Of a DNA stretch of 15,992 bases, positions 8,151 to 14,793 are shown one piece after another. The stretch comes from Synergistaceae bacterium (GTDB lineage: Bacteria; Synergistota; Synergistia; Synergistales; Aminobacteriaceae), in contig JAITPZ010000276.1 of assembly GCA_031289165.1 (NCBI GenBank), positions 1 through 15,992 of the forward strand. The letters run 5' to 3'. The notes under the pieces are model-generated. The model was not told the DNA's origin, ran no database searches, and saw only the letters and a list, made by a program, of their open reading frames with translations. The number at the start of each line of letters is the position of its first letter. The first letter of the stretch is position 1. The position numbers were made by a program, and so were the translations under genes.

Positions 8151-8250
8151 AAAAAACCCTGGGGCTCCGGTAAAGAAACTAAGCGACTCGCTCGGCTCCC
8201 TGCTTATGCCCCAAACTCCGCCAGGGGTCATGGACCCCTGGACCCCGATA
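8151..8250 (-). repeat. GC-rich hairpin repeat, copy A (between VWA and kinase genes)
   Basis: The gap between the VWA stop and the kinase start is filled by a structured element. It holds a perfect 9-bp stem, CCAGGGGTC (8221-8229) with GACCCCTGG (8233-8241), around ATG, followed on the minus strand by GGAGTTTGGGGC. A further arm pair, GGGGC (8161-8165) with GCCCC (8208-8212), ends on the minus strand in AGGG plus six T at 8156-8151, which is terminator-like. The first ~50 bp (8198-8246) match copy B at 9743-9791 in opposite orientation. It may attenuate transcription from the VWA gene into the kinase. Confidence 0.6.
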
Positions 8251-8260
8251 GTTAAAAAAT

Positions 8261-9634
8261 TTATTTATTTTCGGACTGCTGGTTTTTTTGAATATAGGCT
8301 TTGTTTAAACTTTCTTTTCGCTGTGAAGAGTCCATTCTGCCGCGGTTGCGCAGATCTTCCGCCAGGGATTCGAATTCCTTCGCCTCGCGATTCATGGTCG
8401 GCGCGGCAGCACCCGCGGCGGGGGCGAACTGTCTCAGGCTCTCGCCCCGCTCCCTGAGAATCGTCGATGCCTCGTCGGCGCGGCCCTCGTCCGCCAGACG
8501 CACGACCTCCTCCCTGATTTCCGCGTTGCGGGCGATCTCCGTCTGCGAGACAATCTCGACGCGGCGGTTTTTCTCCACCTCCCCGCCATCCTCCGTGAGG
8601 ACGAGGCGCAACGGGGCCTCTCCGGCGACGAGCCGGCCCGTCTCCGGATCCAGGTACTCCAGCCTCAGCGTCGCCGCCTCCAGCGATTTTTCCGAATCGG
8701 GAGACTCCGGGATCTCTATCTCGAAGAGAGCGTACTTTTCCGCGCCGTAAAGGTTGTCGATGGAGACCTCGATGGAACGGGCAGAATCGGCTCTTTCGCC
8801 TTTTCGCGGCGCCGCCGGGCGCCCGATGGTCCCGATCGGCCTCACCCCGTCGCCGCAGGTCAGGCTTATGCGAACCTCTCTCGCCGTGAGGGCGAGGGCG
8901 TCCTCCATGTCCCGGGCGAATATGTCGGTCAGACTGTCCGCGTGCCGGGCGAAATAGGCGTTGCCGCCGCTCTCCGAGGCCAGCGCGGTCATGAGGTCCT
9001 CGTTGTAGTCCAGCCCCAGGCCGATGGTGGTGATGGTCATCCCGCGCTCCGCGAGGGCCCGTCCGAGGGTCGCCAGCTCACGGGTCGAGGCGGGCCCCAC
9101 GTTGGCGATCCCGTCGGAAAGCAGGATAATGCGCGGGACGTACCCCTCTTTCACGAACGACCGAAGCTGCTCCGCGCCGAGCCGCACCCCGTCATAGAGC
9201 GCGGTCGAGCCCTCGGGGCGAATGCGGGAAATCGCGCGGGAAAAGACCTTCATATCGGACACCGGCCTCGCCAAAACCGCCACCGACGCCTCGGAATCGT
9301 AAACGACCACAGAGGCCACGTCGCGCCCGTCCAGCATCCCGAGCGCCTCCAGAGCCCCCGCCTTCGCGTTTTCCATCTTGCCGTCGGAGGACATCGACCC
9401 CGACCTGTCGAGCACCACCGCCGCCGCCAAAGGAACGCGCCGCCTTTTCACGTTCGCGTCGTCATCGGGACGGACGAGCGCCCTGACGATCACCCGCTGC
9501 CGCTTCTGAGCCTGGACGACGGGAGTGTCCGTCTCCACCTCGAAAACCACGCCGGTCGCCTCCGATACGCCCGCCCAGGGAATACACGCCGCCAGCAAAA
9601 AAAGCCCCGCCTTACGCCACATTGTCATCTTCAT
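8261..9634 (-). CDS. Exported VWA-domain (MIDAS) protein
   Basis: 457 residues from the ATG at 9634, chosen because GGAGGTGG lies 7 nt upstream; the frame extends 18 codons further without a ribosome site. The N-terminus is an export signal (WRKAGLFLLAAC). LAAC could make Cys17 a lipoprotein anchor, or cleavage could follow VSEA. A full von Willebrand A domain follows: MIDAS DRSGSMS (D76, S78, S80), the threonine loop GSTALYDGV and the third MIDAS aspartate in LLSDGIANVG. After it comes a beta-rich region with YALFEIEIPE and a charged helical tail ending QKNQQSENK. The overall plan resembles COG2304/YfbK-type VWA proteins, which bind divalent metal and protein ligands. It heads a VWA-kinase-regulator set and has a four-box operator-like array upstream. 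The ligand and role are unknown. Confidence 0.88.
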   Translation of the reverse strand: MKMTMWRKAGLFLLAACIPWAGVSEATGVVFEVETDTPVVQAQKRQRVIVRALVRPDDDANVKRRRVPLAAAVVLDRSGSMSSDGKMENAKAGALEALGMLDGRDVASVVVYDSEASVAVLARPVSDMKVFSRAISRIRPEGSTALYDGVRLGAEQLRSFVKEGYVPRIILLSDGIANVGPASTRELATLGRALAERGMTITTIGLGLDYNEDLMTALASESGGNAYFARHADSLTDIFARDMEDALALTAREVRISLTCGDGVRPIGTIGRPAAPRKGERADSARSIEVSIDNLYGAEKYALFEIEIPESPDSEKSLEAATLRLEYLDPETGRLVAGEAPLRLVLTEDGGEVEKNRRVEIVSQTEIARNAEIREEVVRLADEGRADEASTILRERGESLRQFAPAAGAAAPTMNREAKEFESLAEDLRNRGRMDSSQRKESLNKAYIQKNQQSENK

Positions 9635-9682
9635 GATCCAACCACCTCCAAACGCCATGATACGGAACACGAAGAAGAAAAG

Positions 9683-9721
9683 TGTCAAGACGCCGTCAAT
9701 AATTTGTCACGAAATTGTAAA
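9683..9721 (-). promoter_or_regulatory. Four 11-bp-spaced TTGACA-like boxes upstream of the VWA gene
   Basis: On the minus strand four hexamers occur with exactly 5 bp between each: TTTACA (9721-9716), GTGACA (9710-9705), TTGACG (9699-9694) and TTGACA (9688-9683). This is the spacing and consensus style of PhoP/PhoB-type boxes, which OmpR-family regulators bind as tandem direct repeats, one face of the helix per turn. The array ends 48 bp before the VWA start. A possible -10, TATCAT (9662-9657), is 20 bp from the last box: too far for a normal -35/-10 pair but compatible with an activator-dependent promoter. The leader would then be very short, so the transcription start is uncertain. Confidence 0.55.
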
Positions 9722-9742
9722 ACCAGCCAGTTTTTCAAGGAT

Positions 9743-9791
9743 GGGTCAGGGGGGCACGCCCCCCTGTGGAGTCTGGGGTCTTTATCCCTGG
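9743..9791 (+). repeat. GC-rich hairpin repeat, copy B (after the LysE-family gene)
   Basis: A perfect 9-bp stem, CAGGGGGGC (9747-9755) with GCCCCCCTG (9758-9766), has a 2-nt turn and is followed by GGAGTCTGGGG. It shares the plan GGGTC-CAGGGG-hairpin-CCCCTG-GGAGT-TGGGG with copy A but lies in the opposite orientation. It overlaps the last codons and stop of the LysE-family gene (stop 9784-9782). For that gene it forms a stem about 16 nt after the stop, without a T run. Confidence 0.6.
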
Positions 9792-10399
9792 AATTTTTGA
9801 AGCAGGCCCTTCACGTCCAGCCCCGAGATGGTGATCGCGCAGTACACCAGCAGGGCCGCCATGACGACGTTGACGGCGGACTCGTACTTCGAAAAATATC
9901 TCTGAAAGACCACCCCGAACAGGGCCCAGCTCGTGACCGAGGCCATGGCCAGAAGCGCCAGGAGCAGAGATATCAGCGAGAGTGGAAGGAGGTCGCTGAC
10001 GTAGGGCAGGACGAATCCCGACATCGTCGCGAGGCTGTACAGGATCACCTTGGGGTTCAGAAACTGCAGGAGAAAAGCCGTCACGTAAAGGCGCTCATCA
10101 CCCGGAGCCGCGGCCGTTTTTTTCTTCGAATGGAAAAAGGGTTTGAACGCCAGCCAGAGCATGTAAAGCGCCCCGAGTCCCCCGAGGATCGGCTGAACGC
10201 CAGGCATGATCTCCTTCAGCGCCAGGTTGAACAGGGCGCAGGACAGCGCGACCACGAAAAATCCCGTCCCGACCCCAAAAATGAAGGGGCGAGCCCTCCA
10301 AAACCCCACTCTGCGCGCGGTGTTCATCGACGTAATGTTGTTGGGTCCCGGCGTGAAGGTTCCCACCACCACGAACAGGATAAACGTCCCAATCGGCAT
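9782..10399 (-). CDS. LysE/RhtB-family amino-acid exporter
   Basis: 205 residues from the ATG at 10399, preceded by a GGGGGGA ribosome site; the frame is open 49 codons further, but that extension is Pro/Arg-rich, has no ribosome site and would mask the hydrophobic N-terminus. Length and about six hydrophobic segments fit the LysE/RhtB family of inner-membrane amino-acid and homoserine/threonine exporters. The family landmark GTFTPGPNN is at about residues 13-21 and the NPK motif (FLLQFLNPKVILYS) lies in the middle. The substrate cannot be deduced. It lies directly downstream of azlCD, another amino-acid export system, although separated from it by a 239-bp gap. Its 3' end runs into hairpin repeat copy B. 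Confidence 0.85.
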   Translation of the reverse strand: MPIGTFILFVVVGTFTPGPNNITSMNTARRVGFWRARPFIFGVGTGFFVVALSCALFNLALKEIMPGVQPILGGLGALYMLWLAFKPFFHSKKKTAAAPGDERLYVTAFLLQFLNPKVILYSLATMSGFVLPYVSDLLPLSLISLLLALLAMASVTSWALFGVVFQRYFSKYESAVNVVMAALLVYCAITISGLDVKGLLQKFQG

Positions 10400-10638
10400 G
10401 ACAATCCCCCCGAAATTCTGGATCGCGATACAACCGCCAGAAAGATCCGACTCTATTGTACCTCGTGGTCGACAAAGCTGCAGCGGAGGTCGGGCGGCAG
10501 CGGGATGCTCAACTATCTGCCCGCCGGGCTTTTCGTGGCGGACCATTTCAGCCGTACAGGCGGCTCTTCCCGCGGGCGGGCCATTGTAGCTTTCGGCAGC
10601 GGATACGTTTCAGGTTAAATTCTTTTCAATACAGCGTT
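10400..10638. other. Intergenic region between azlD and the LysE-family gene
   Basis: A 239-bp gap with no convincing gene. On the minus strand a TACAAT (10460-10455) could be the -10 of the exporter gene, but the matching -35 position reads only CTGCAG. Short GC-rich hairpins occur, for example GAGCCG-CCTGTA-CGGCT near 10555-10571, and could end the azlCD transcript; none has a clear T run. Promoter and terminator are therefore expected here but not firmly located. Confidence 0.3.
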
Positions 10639-10953
10639 TCACAGCCCGCCGATCAGGCGCAGCAGCGCGACGGCTGCGATTCCGACGACGACCGTTTTGA
10701 AAAGGCTCTTTGTCCACCAGGCGACGAGGAACGTGGGAACGCTCGCCAGAAGGGGCACGACCGGAGTCGCATCCCGGACGAAAAACAGCTCGGGGAGCAG
10801 CAGCGCCGACAGGATGGCCGGGGCGATGAGCGAGAGCCAGCGCTGAATGACGGGCGGCAGCCTGCGGTCCGACAGCAGCAGAATGGGGGTCAGGCGCGGA
10901 AGGAGGGTCACGACGGTCATGCCTCCGATGATGAACCACCAGGTTTTATCCAA
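10639..10953 (-). CDS. azlD: AzlD-family branched-chain amino-acid exporter subunit
   Basis: 104 residues, the usual size for AzlD, the small membrane partner of AzlC in branched-chain amino-acid efflux. Four hydrophobic segments are visible, with the family-like start WWFIIGGMTVVTLLPRLTPI and a mid-protein LIAPAILSALLLPELFF. The start is a TTG at 10953 with AGGAG 8 nt before it, placed inside the end of azlC so that the genes overlap by 8 bp. The alternative ATG at 10920 has GGAGG only 1 nt away, too close to function, and would delete most of the first membrane segment. Translational coupling to azlC is likely. Confidence 0.88.
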   Translation of the reverse strand: MDKTWWFIIGGMTVVTLLPRLTPILLLSDRRLPPVIQRWLSLIAPAILSALLLPELFFVRDATPVVPLLASVPTFLVAWWTKSLFKTVVVGIAAVALLRLIGGL

Positions 10954-11650
10954 GGTGCGTCTCCTCGTCTTTCGTCTCTTGTTTTATCGCGACCCCGACT
11001 GTCGCTCCGACCAGCGCGCCGATAAAGACGCCCCACCTTCCGAGTCCCAGGAGGTGGAACAGCGCCGACGTCGCGCCGCCGCAGACGGCCGCGATCGCGG
11101 CGGGACGATTGGTGCAGATCGGCAGCAGAAGGCCAATGAACATCGCGGGCAGCGCGAAGTCCAGTCCCCACGCCTCCGGTCTCGCGATCAGGGGGCCCAG
11201 ATGAAATCCCGCGACGCCCGCCGCCGCCCATACGAGGTATATGATGATGTTCAGAGTGATGGCCGCCGCCGGGTTCACGTCGTTCCGGGCGAAGCGCGCG
11301 GAGTGGACGGCGAAGGACTCATCCGTCAGCATGCTTCCCATCATCAGCCGCTGCCGCACCGTCCACGACTTCAGGCGGGGCGCGATGGCCGCCGACATCA
11401 AAAGGTGCCGGAAGTTCACGATGAAGGTCGTTCCAACGATGAGGACCGGTTCCGCACCCCCGAGAAACATCGAGATGGCGATGAACTGCGAGGCCCCGGC
11501 AAAGACGAAAAGGGACAACCCCAGAACCACCCAAAAGGAAAGCCCCGCCTGCTGACCCAGCAGCCCGTACGCCAACCCGATGGGCACGATGCCCAGCACG
11601 ATGGGCAGGGCGTCCTTCATCCCCATTGTTATGGAAGAAAACCGATTCAT
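10946..11650 (-). CDS. azlC: AzlC-family branched-chain amino-acid exporter subunit
   Basis: 234 residues, full length for AzlC, the large subunit of the AzlCD inner-membrane permease that exports branched-chain amino acids and analogues. Visible family features are the N-terminal GIVPIGLAYGLL, the FVFAGASQFIAISMFLGGA stretch, NFRHLLMSAAIAPRLK and the MLTDESFAV segment, followed by further hydrophobic helices and a charged C-terminal tail (KQETKDEETHLG). The ATG has GGAGG 7 nt upstream. The 153-bp leader between this gene and the upstream MliC/META gene carries a hairpin and AT-rich DNA, so azlCD probably has its own promoter. No Lrp-like regulator gene is adjacent in this window. Confidence 0.92.
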   Translation of the reverse strand: MNRFSSITMGMKDALPIVLGIVPIGLAYGLLGQQAGLSFWVVLGLSLFVFAGASQFIAISMFLGGAEPVLIVGTTFIVNFRHLLMSAAIAPRLKSWTVRQRLMMGSMLTDESFAVHSARFARNDVNPAAAITLNIIIYLVWAAAGVAGFHLGPLIARPEAWGLDFALPAMFIGLLLPICTNRPAAIAAVCGGATSALFHLLGLGRWGVFIGALVGATVGVAIKQETKDEETHLG

Positions 11651-11690
11651 CGAACAACCTCCGGTCGCGCGAAATGATTGAACTGAAACT

Positions 11691-11719
11691 CACGGGGACA
11701 GAGCTCGCCGGTCCCCCTG
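11691..11719 (-). terminator. Hairpin between the MliC/META gene and azlC
   Basis: GGGGAC (11694-11699) pairs with GTCCCC (11711-11716) around an 11-nt loop, and the stem extends by CA/TG past one mismatch. It stands 85 bp after the MliC/META stop and about 41 bp before azlC. No T run follows on the minus strand, so it is either a weak terminator or a structure in the azlC leader. Its CAGGGG-type arms resemble the other gene-end hairpins in this window. Confidence 0.35.
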
Positions 11720-11803
11720 GTTGTTCAGTATTTCCTTAATTTTACACCATCTTGGGAGGCGTCCGACGAATATATACAATGGAAGAAATCGAACGCGATT
11801 CCG

Positions 11804-12625
11804 TCACCTTTTCAGGACGATGCTCTTCTCATCCCCTGTCACGAGCGTCAACGTGTTTCCATGAACGCGGAAGCGCGTAGCCGCAGGCAGGAGGGCGAGA
11901 AATTCTCTTTCCTGTTCCATGAGAGCCGCCGGTCCCGCTTTTTTCGTCGAGACGCCCGGGGAGATGATGATTCTGTCGTCGGAGGTGAGCCACGAGGCCG
12001 TGTAGTTGTTGATCGAGGCCAGGCCGCTCAGCCTTCCATCCGGATGAAACGTGAGGGTGATCGTCGAACCCGCCGCCACGTCGATCCCCGAGACAGTCTT
12101 TACCTTCCACTCCGTTCCAACCGGAAGACTCCGCTCCATCAGCCGGATTTCTCCGAACGGCAGCCCCTCGTCGTACTCGGCGTATTCTTTTCCGGCCAGA
12201 TAAATCGTGTCCGTATTTCCCTTGTTCCAGAGTACGGTCCCGGGATCATCGGCCGCCTCATATTTCGCCCCCGACGCCGACACGGCGCTCCGCAACCGGT
12301 AGTTTCTTCCGTCGACGGTGAGAATCAGCTCGTCGTCGGGCGTTTTCCTCAGCAGCGCGTACCGGGAATATTCCTGTCCCGCAATCGTGAGAGTCGCTTC
12401 GGCGCCCCTGCTCCGGAAAAAAGTCGTCGGATCGTCAGGCGCTTCATATTTTTCGCCGGAGGCGGATGGCGTTCGCATCATGACATACGTCACGCCGTCG
12501 AGCTCCGTGACGACCTCGTCCCCTGACGCGGTCTCCGCGCCGGACGCGCCTGCCACGACCCCCAGCAGCGTTAAAAGCAGAACGATAAAACCAGGACTCC
12601 CAAGCTTTGAAAATTTTTTTCTCAT
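11804..12625 (-). CDS. Secreted protein with two MliC-like units and a META (HslJ-like) domain
   Basis: 273 residues. A Sec signal peptide (basic MRKKFSK, hydrophobic core 12-25) probably ends at ASGA (30). Residues 37-90 and 98-152 are two related units, marked by SASGEKYEAPDDP and SASGAKYEAADDP and, in the second, VLWNKGNTDTIYL; this SASG-Y...W-KG pattern is that of MliC, the periplasmic inhibitor of C-type lysozyme. Residues 168-273 form a META domain: ITLTFHPDGRLSGLASIN, then STKKAG, MEQEREFLALLP and a closing beta stretch. The whole protein has no cysteine, so the disulfide positions of MliC and HslJ are absent. ATG with AAGGAG 9 nt upstream. It is likely a periplasmic or envelope protein; lysozyme inhibition is a family-based guess, not shown here. 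It lies downstream of the TRAP genes, separated by 206 bp. Confidence 0.8.
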   Translation of the reverse strand: MRKKFSKLGSPGFIVLLLTLLGVVAGASGAETASGDEVVTELDGVTYVMMRTPSASGEKYEAPDDPTTFFRSRGAEATLTIAGQEYSRYALLRKTPDDELILTVDGRNYRLRSAVSASGAKYEAADDPGTVLWNKGNTDTIYLAGKEYAEYDEGLPFGEIRLMERSLPVGTEWKVKTVSGIDVAAGSTITLTFHPDGRLSGLASINNYTASWLTSDDRIIISPGVSTKKAGPAALMEQEREFLALLPAATRFRVHGNTLTLVTGDEKSIVLKR

Positions 12626-12747
12626 CGCGTACCACTCCTTACGGCATTTCTGTTTTGACGCAACTGAAGTTTACAGCATCCGCGCATGGAGGCCTCGTAA
12701 TATTTGATGATTTGCGATAGGCGGGACAATAGCTCCGAAGCGAAGGG

Positions 12748-12780
12748 TCAGGGGAGCCGGAACGAGCTCCGGCCCCCTGA
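12748..12780 (-). terminator. Strong hairpin after dctM
   Basis: TCAGGGGAGCCGGA (12748-12761) pairs with TCCGGCCCCCTGA (12768-12780), 13 pairs with one bulged A and a 6-nt loop. It lies 52 nt past the dctM stop, in the 206-bp gap before the MliC/META gene. There is no T run immediately after it, so it may act as a 3'-end stabiliser or a Rho-dependent pause rather than a classical intrinsic terminator. A T-rich stretch follows dctM directly at about 12798-12805. Confidence 0.5.
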
Positions 12781-12831
12781 AGAAATTATTTCGGGTTGAT
12801 TTTTTATGGCTGTAACGGTGTCGTCCGTTTT

Positions 12832-14112
12832 TTATCGCAGCAGGTGCAGCAGTCCCAGACTGAGGGAGGGGAACCAGGTGAACAGCAGCAGGCAGGCTAC
12901 CATGGCGATGAAGGAGGGGATGATCGCCACGGAGATATTCTCGATGCTCTCGCCCGAAATAGCCGACGCCACGAAAAGGTTGATTCCGTAGGGCGGCGAG
13001 ACGAACCCGCAGGCCAGGTTGACGGTGATGATGAGGCCGAAGTGCACGGGATCCACGCCGATCGCTTTGACCACGGGAAGCAGGATGGGCGTGAGGATGA
13101 TGACGGCCGCGATGTTGTCCACGAAGCATCCGAGGATCAGAAGGAATACGTTGATGAACATCAGGATCACGGCGGGGCTGCTCGAATACCCCCTGAGCCA
13201 GGCGCCGATGTGGGCCGGAATCTGCGCCAGTGTCAGGTAGCTGGCGAAGGCCATGGAAAAACCGATCATGAACTCCGTTGCGCCGTTGATGAGGCCCGTC
13301 ATGCGCAGGCACTCGTACAGCGTTTTGAAGTCCAGCTCTCTGTAGACGAATTTTCCTATGACGATCGAGTACACCACAGCGACGACCGCGGCCTCCGTGG
13401 GCGTAAAGATGCCGCCGTAGATGCCGCCCAGAATGATGACGGGGACGACGAGCGCCCACACGGCCTCCCGAAAAGCATTCCGAACGGCCTTAAAGGAAGG
13501 GCGTTCGGTGGAGCTGAGGTAGTGCCGCTTCCGCGCCGTCAGGTAGCAGACGAGCATCAGGGCGAGGCCGATGATGACGCCGGGGACGACGCCCGCGATG
13601 AACAGGTCCCCGATCGAGGTCTGCGCGACGATGCAGTAAATCACGAAGGGGATGCTCGGAGGGATGATGACGCCGATGGTCCCCGACGCGGCGGTGATCG
13701 CGGCGGCGAAGTCCCCGTGGTAGCCGCGCTCCTTCATCGAGGGAATCATGAACGACCCGATGGCCGAGACGGTCGCCGGGCCCGATCCGGAGATCGCGGC
13801 GAAGAACATGCAGGCGAGCACCGTCACCATGGCGAGCCCGCCGGTGATGAAGCCCACCAGGCTTTCCGCCAGGTTGACGAGACGCCGCGATATGCCCCCG
13901 TTGCACATCAGCGCCCCCGCCAGAATGAAGAAGGGAATGGCCAGAAGCGGGAAGGAATCGAGCCCCGTCACGGATTTCTGGGCCAGAATCGTCAGCGGAA
14001 TGTTCGAGGTGAACGCGATGCAGATCAGCGTGGAGAGCCCCAGCGTGATGCCGATGGGTACGCTGATGGCGATCAGGAAGATGAGCGTCGAAAAGAGAAG
14101 GAGGGCCTCCAT
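12832..14112 (-). CDS. dctM: TRAP transporter large permease subunit (DctM family)
   Basis: 426 residues from the ATG at 14112 (GGAGG 6 nt upstream), normal for DctM; 19 further in-frame Arg-rich codons upstream are part of the dctQ reading region and are excluded. DctM carries the ion-coupled transport path of tripartite TRAP importers. About twelve hydrophobic segments are present, with family signatures FFAAISGSGPATVSAIGSFM, SGTIGVIIPPSIPFV, GGIFTPTEAA and LGCFVDNIAAVIILTPIL. Its start overlaps the dctQ stop by ATGA, so the two permease subunits are translationally coupled. The substrate, probably an organic acid or amino-acid-derived anion, is set by the binding protein and cannot be told from this subunit. 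Confidence 0.95.
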   Translation of the reverse strand: MEALLLFSTLIFLIAISVPIGITLGLSTLICIAFTSNIPLTILAQKSVTGLDSFPLLAIPFFILAGALMCNGGISRRLVNLAESLVGFITGGLAMVTVLACMFFAAISGSGPATVSAIGSFMIPSMKERGYHGDFAAAITAASGTIGVIIPPSIPFVIYCIVAQTSIGDLFIAGVVPGVIIGLALMLVCYLTARKRHYLSSTERPSFKAVRNAFREAVWALVVPVIILGGIYGGIFTPTEAAVVAVVYSIVIGKFVYRELDFKTLYECLRMTGLINGATEFMIGFSMAFASYLTLAQIPAHIGAWLRGYSSSPAVILMFINVFLLILGCFVDNIAAVIILTPILLPVVKAIGVDPVHFGLIITVNLACGFVSPPYGINLFVASAISGESIENISVAIIPSFIAMVACLLLFTWFPSLSLGLLHLLR

Positions 14113-14720
14113 CACGCGCCTCCTTCGTCCGGTGAGACGCTTTCGAGGCCGTCGTCGTTTGGAGTCCACGGGCCTTTCAGTATTTTCACAATCTCAACGA
14201 TCAGGCGAACAGCCATCAGGCCGCATCCCGCCGGAACCGAGGCGTAAACCCACGACATGGGAATCTCCATAGCGGGCGAGATCTGCCGCTTCTCCATGAG
14301 AAAGATCGTGAGCCGCGTTCCAAGCCAGGTCATGATGGCGGCGAAGGCGAACCAGATGACGAGGATCAGCAGCTCGAACCGTATCCTGCGGCGGCCCTTC
14401 ATCAGGTTGGCGAACATCTCCACGCGAAAATGGCTGCGTTCCTTAACGGCGTAGCTGGCGCCGATCCACGAGAGCCACATGAATATGAATCGCGCAAGTT
14501 CCTCGCTCCAGGAGAGGGAATTTCTGAATACGTATCTCATGACGACCTGGCAGAAAACGAGGAGGGTCATGAGGGCCATCGTCCAAACCACGAAATACTC
14601 CTCGAAATTGTCGAGACGAGCGACCGACCGGCGAAAGATGCCCGTGGCTCCGCCCAAACCGGGCTTTTCGAAATTTTGGTCCGATCCTTTCGTTTCTTCG
14701 TCAAACTTATTGAGCGTCAT
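14112..14720 (-). CDS. dctQ: TRAP transporter small permease subunit (DctQ family)
   Basis: 202 residues. Four membrane segments typical of DctQ lie at about 43-65, 72-93, 113-138 and 152-182, with the family feature SWSEELARFIFMWLSWIGAS. The ~37-residue hydrophilic N-terminal tail (NKFDEETKGSDQNFEKPG) is longer than in many DctQ proteins and the tail after the last helix is acidic. ATG with GGAGG 8 nt upstream. DctQ forms the membrane complex with DctM. It is separated from dctP by 73 bp containing a strong hairpin, which would lower permease expression relative to the binding protein. Confidence 0.92.
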   Translation of the reverse strand: MTLNKFDEETKGSDQNFEKPGLGGATGIFRRSVARLDNFEEYFVVWTMALMTLLVFCQVVMRYVFRNSLSWSEELARFIFMWLSWIGASYAVKERSHFRVEMFANLMKGRRRIRFELLILVIWFAFAAIMTWLGTRLTIFLMEKRQISPAMEIPMSWVYASVPAGCGLMAVRLIVEIVKILKGPWTPNDDGLESVSPDEGGA

Positions 14721-14755
14721 ATCGGGATCCTCCGGATGTTCGAGGAGTAAAATCC

Positions 14756-14786
14756 GGCCCCTCCCTGAAGGAAAAGGGGAGGGGCC
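14756..14786 (-). terminator. Intra-operon hairpin between dctP and dctQ
   Basis: A perfect 10-bp stem, GGCCCCTCCC (14756-14765) with GGGAGGGGCC (14777-14786), surrounds an 11-nt loop. On the minus strand it starts 7 nt after the dctP stop and is followed by GGATTTTA, a weak T tract, about 35 nt before the dctQ start. This is the place and shape of a partial terminator or mRNA 3'-stabilising stem that leaves the binding-protein message more abundant than the permease message. Confidence 0.6.
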
Positions 14787-14793
14787 AGATTTC

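Noticed and set aside
9657..9688. Ordinary sigma-70 promoter from TTGACA to TATCAT upstream of the VWA gene
   Set aside because: The hexamers are good but 20 bp apart, outside the normal spacing. The TTGACA is better explained as the last of four phased boxes.
8942..10618. Long plus-strand open frame (558 codons) across the VWA and LysE-family genes
   Set aside because: It crosses two well-supported minus-strand genes and an intergenic repeat, and its product is His/Arg/Gln-rich without domains. It is an antisense shadow.
12796..14247. Long plus-strand open frame (483 codons) opposite dctM
   Set aside because: The product is an Asp/His/Gly/Arg-rich low-complexity chain, the typical reverse-frame reading of a hydrophobic GC-rich gene.
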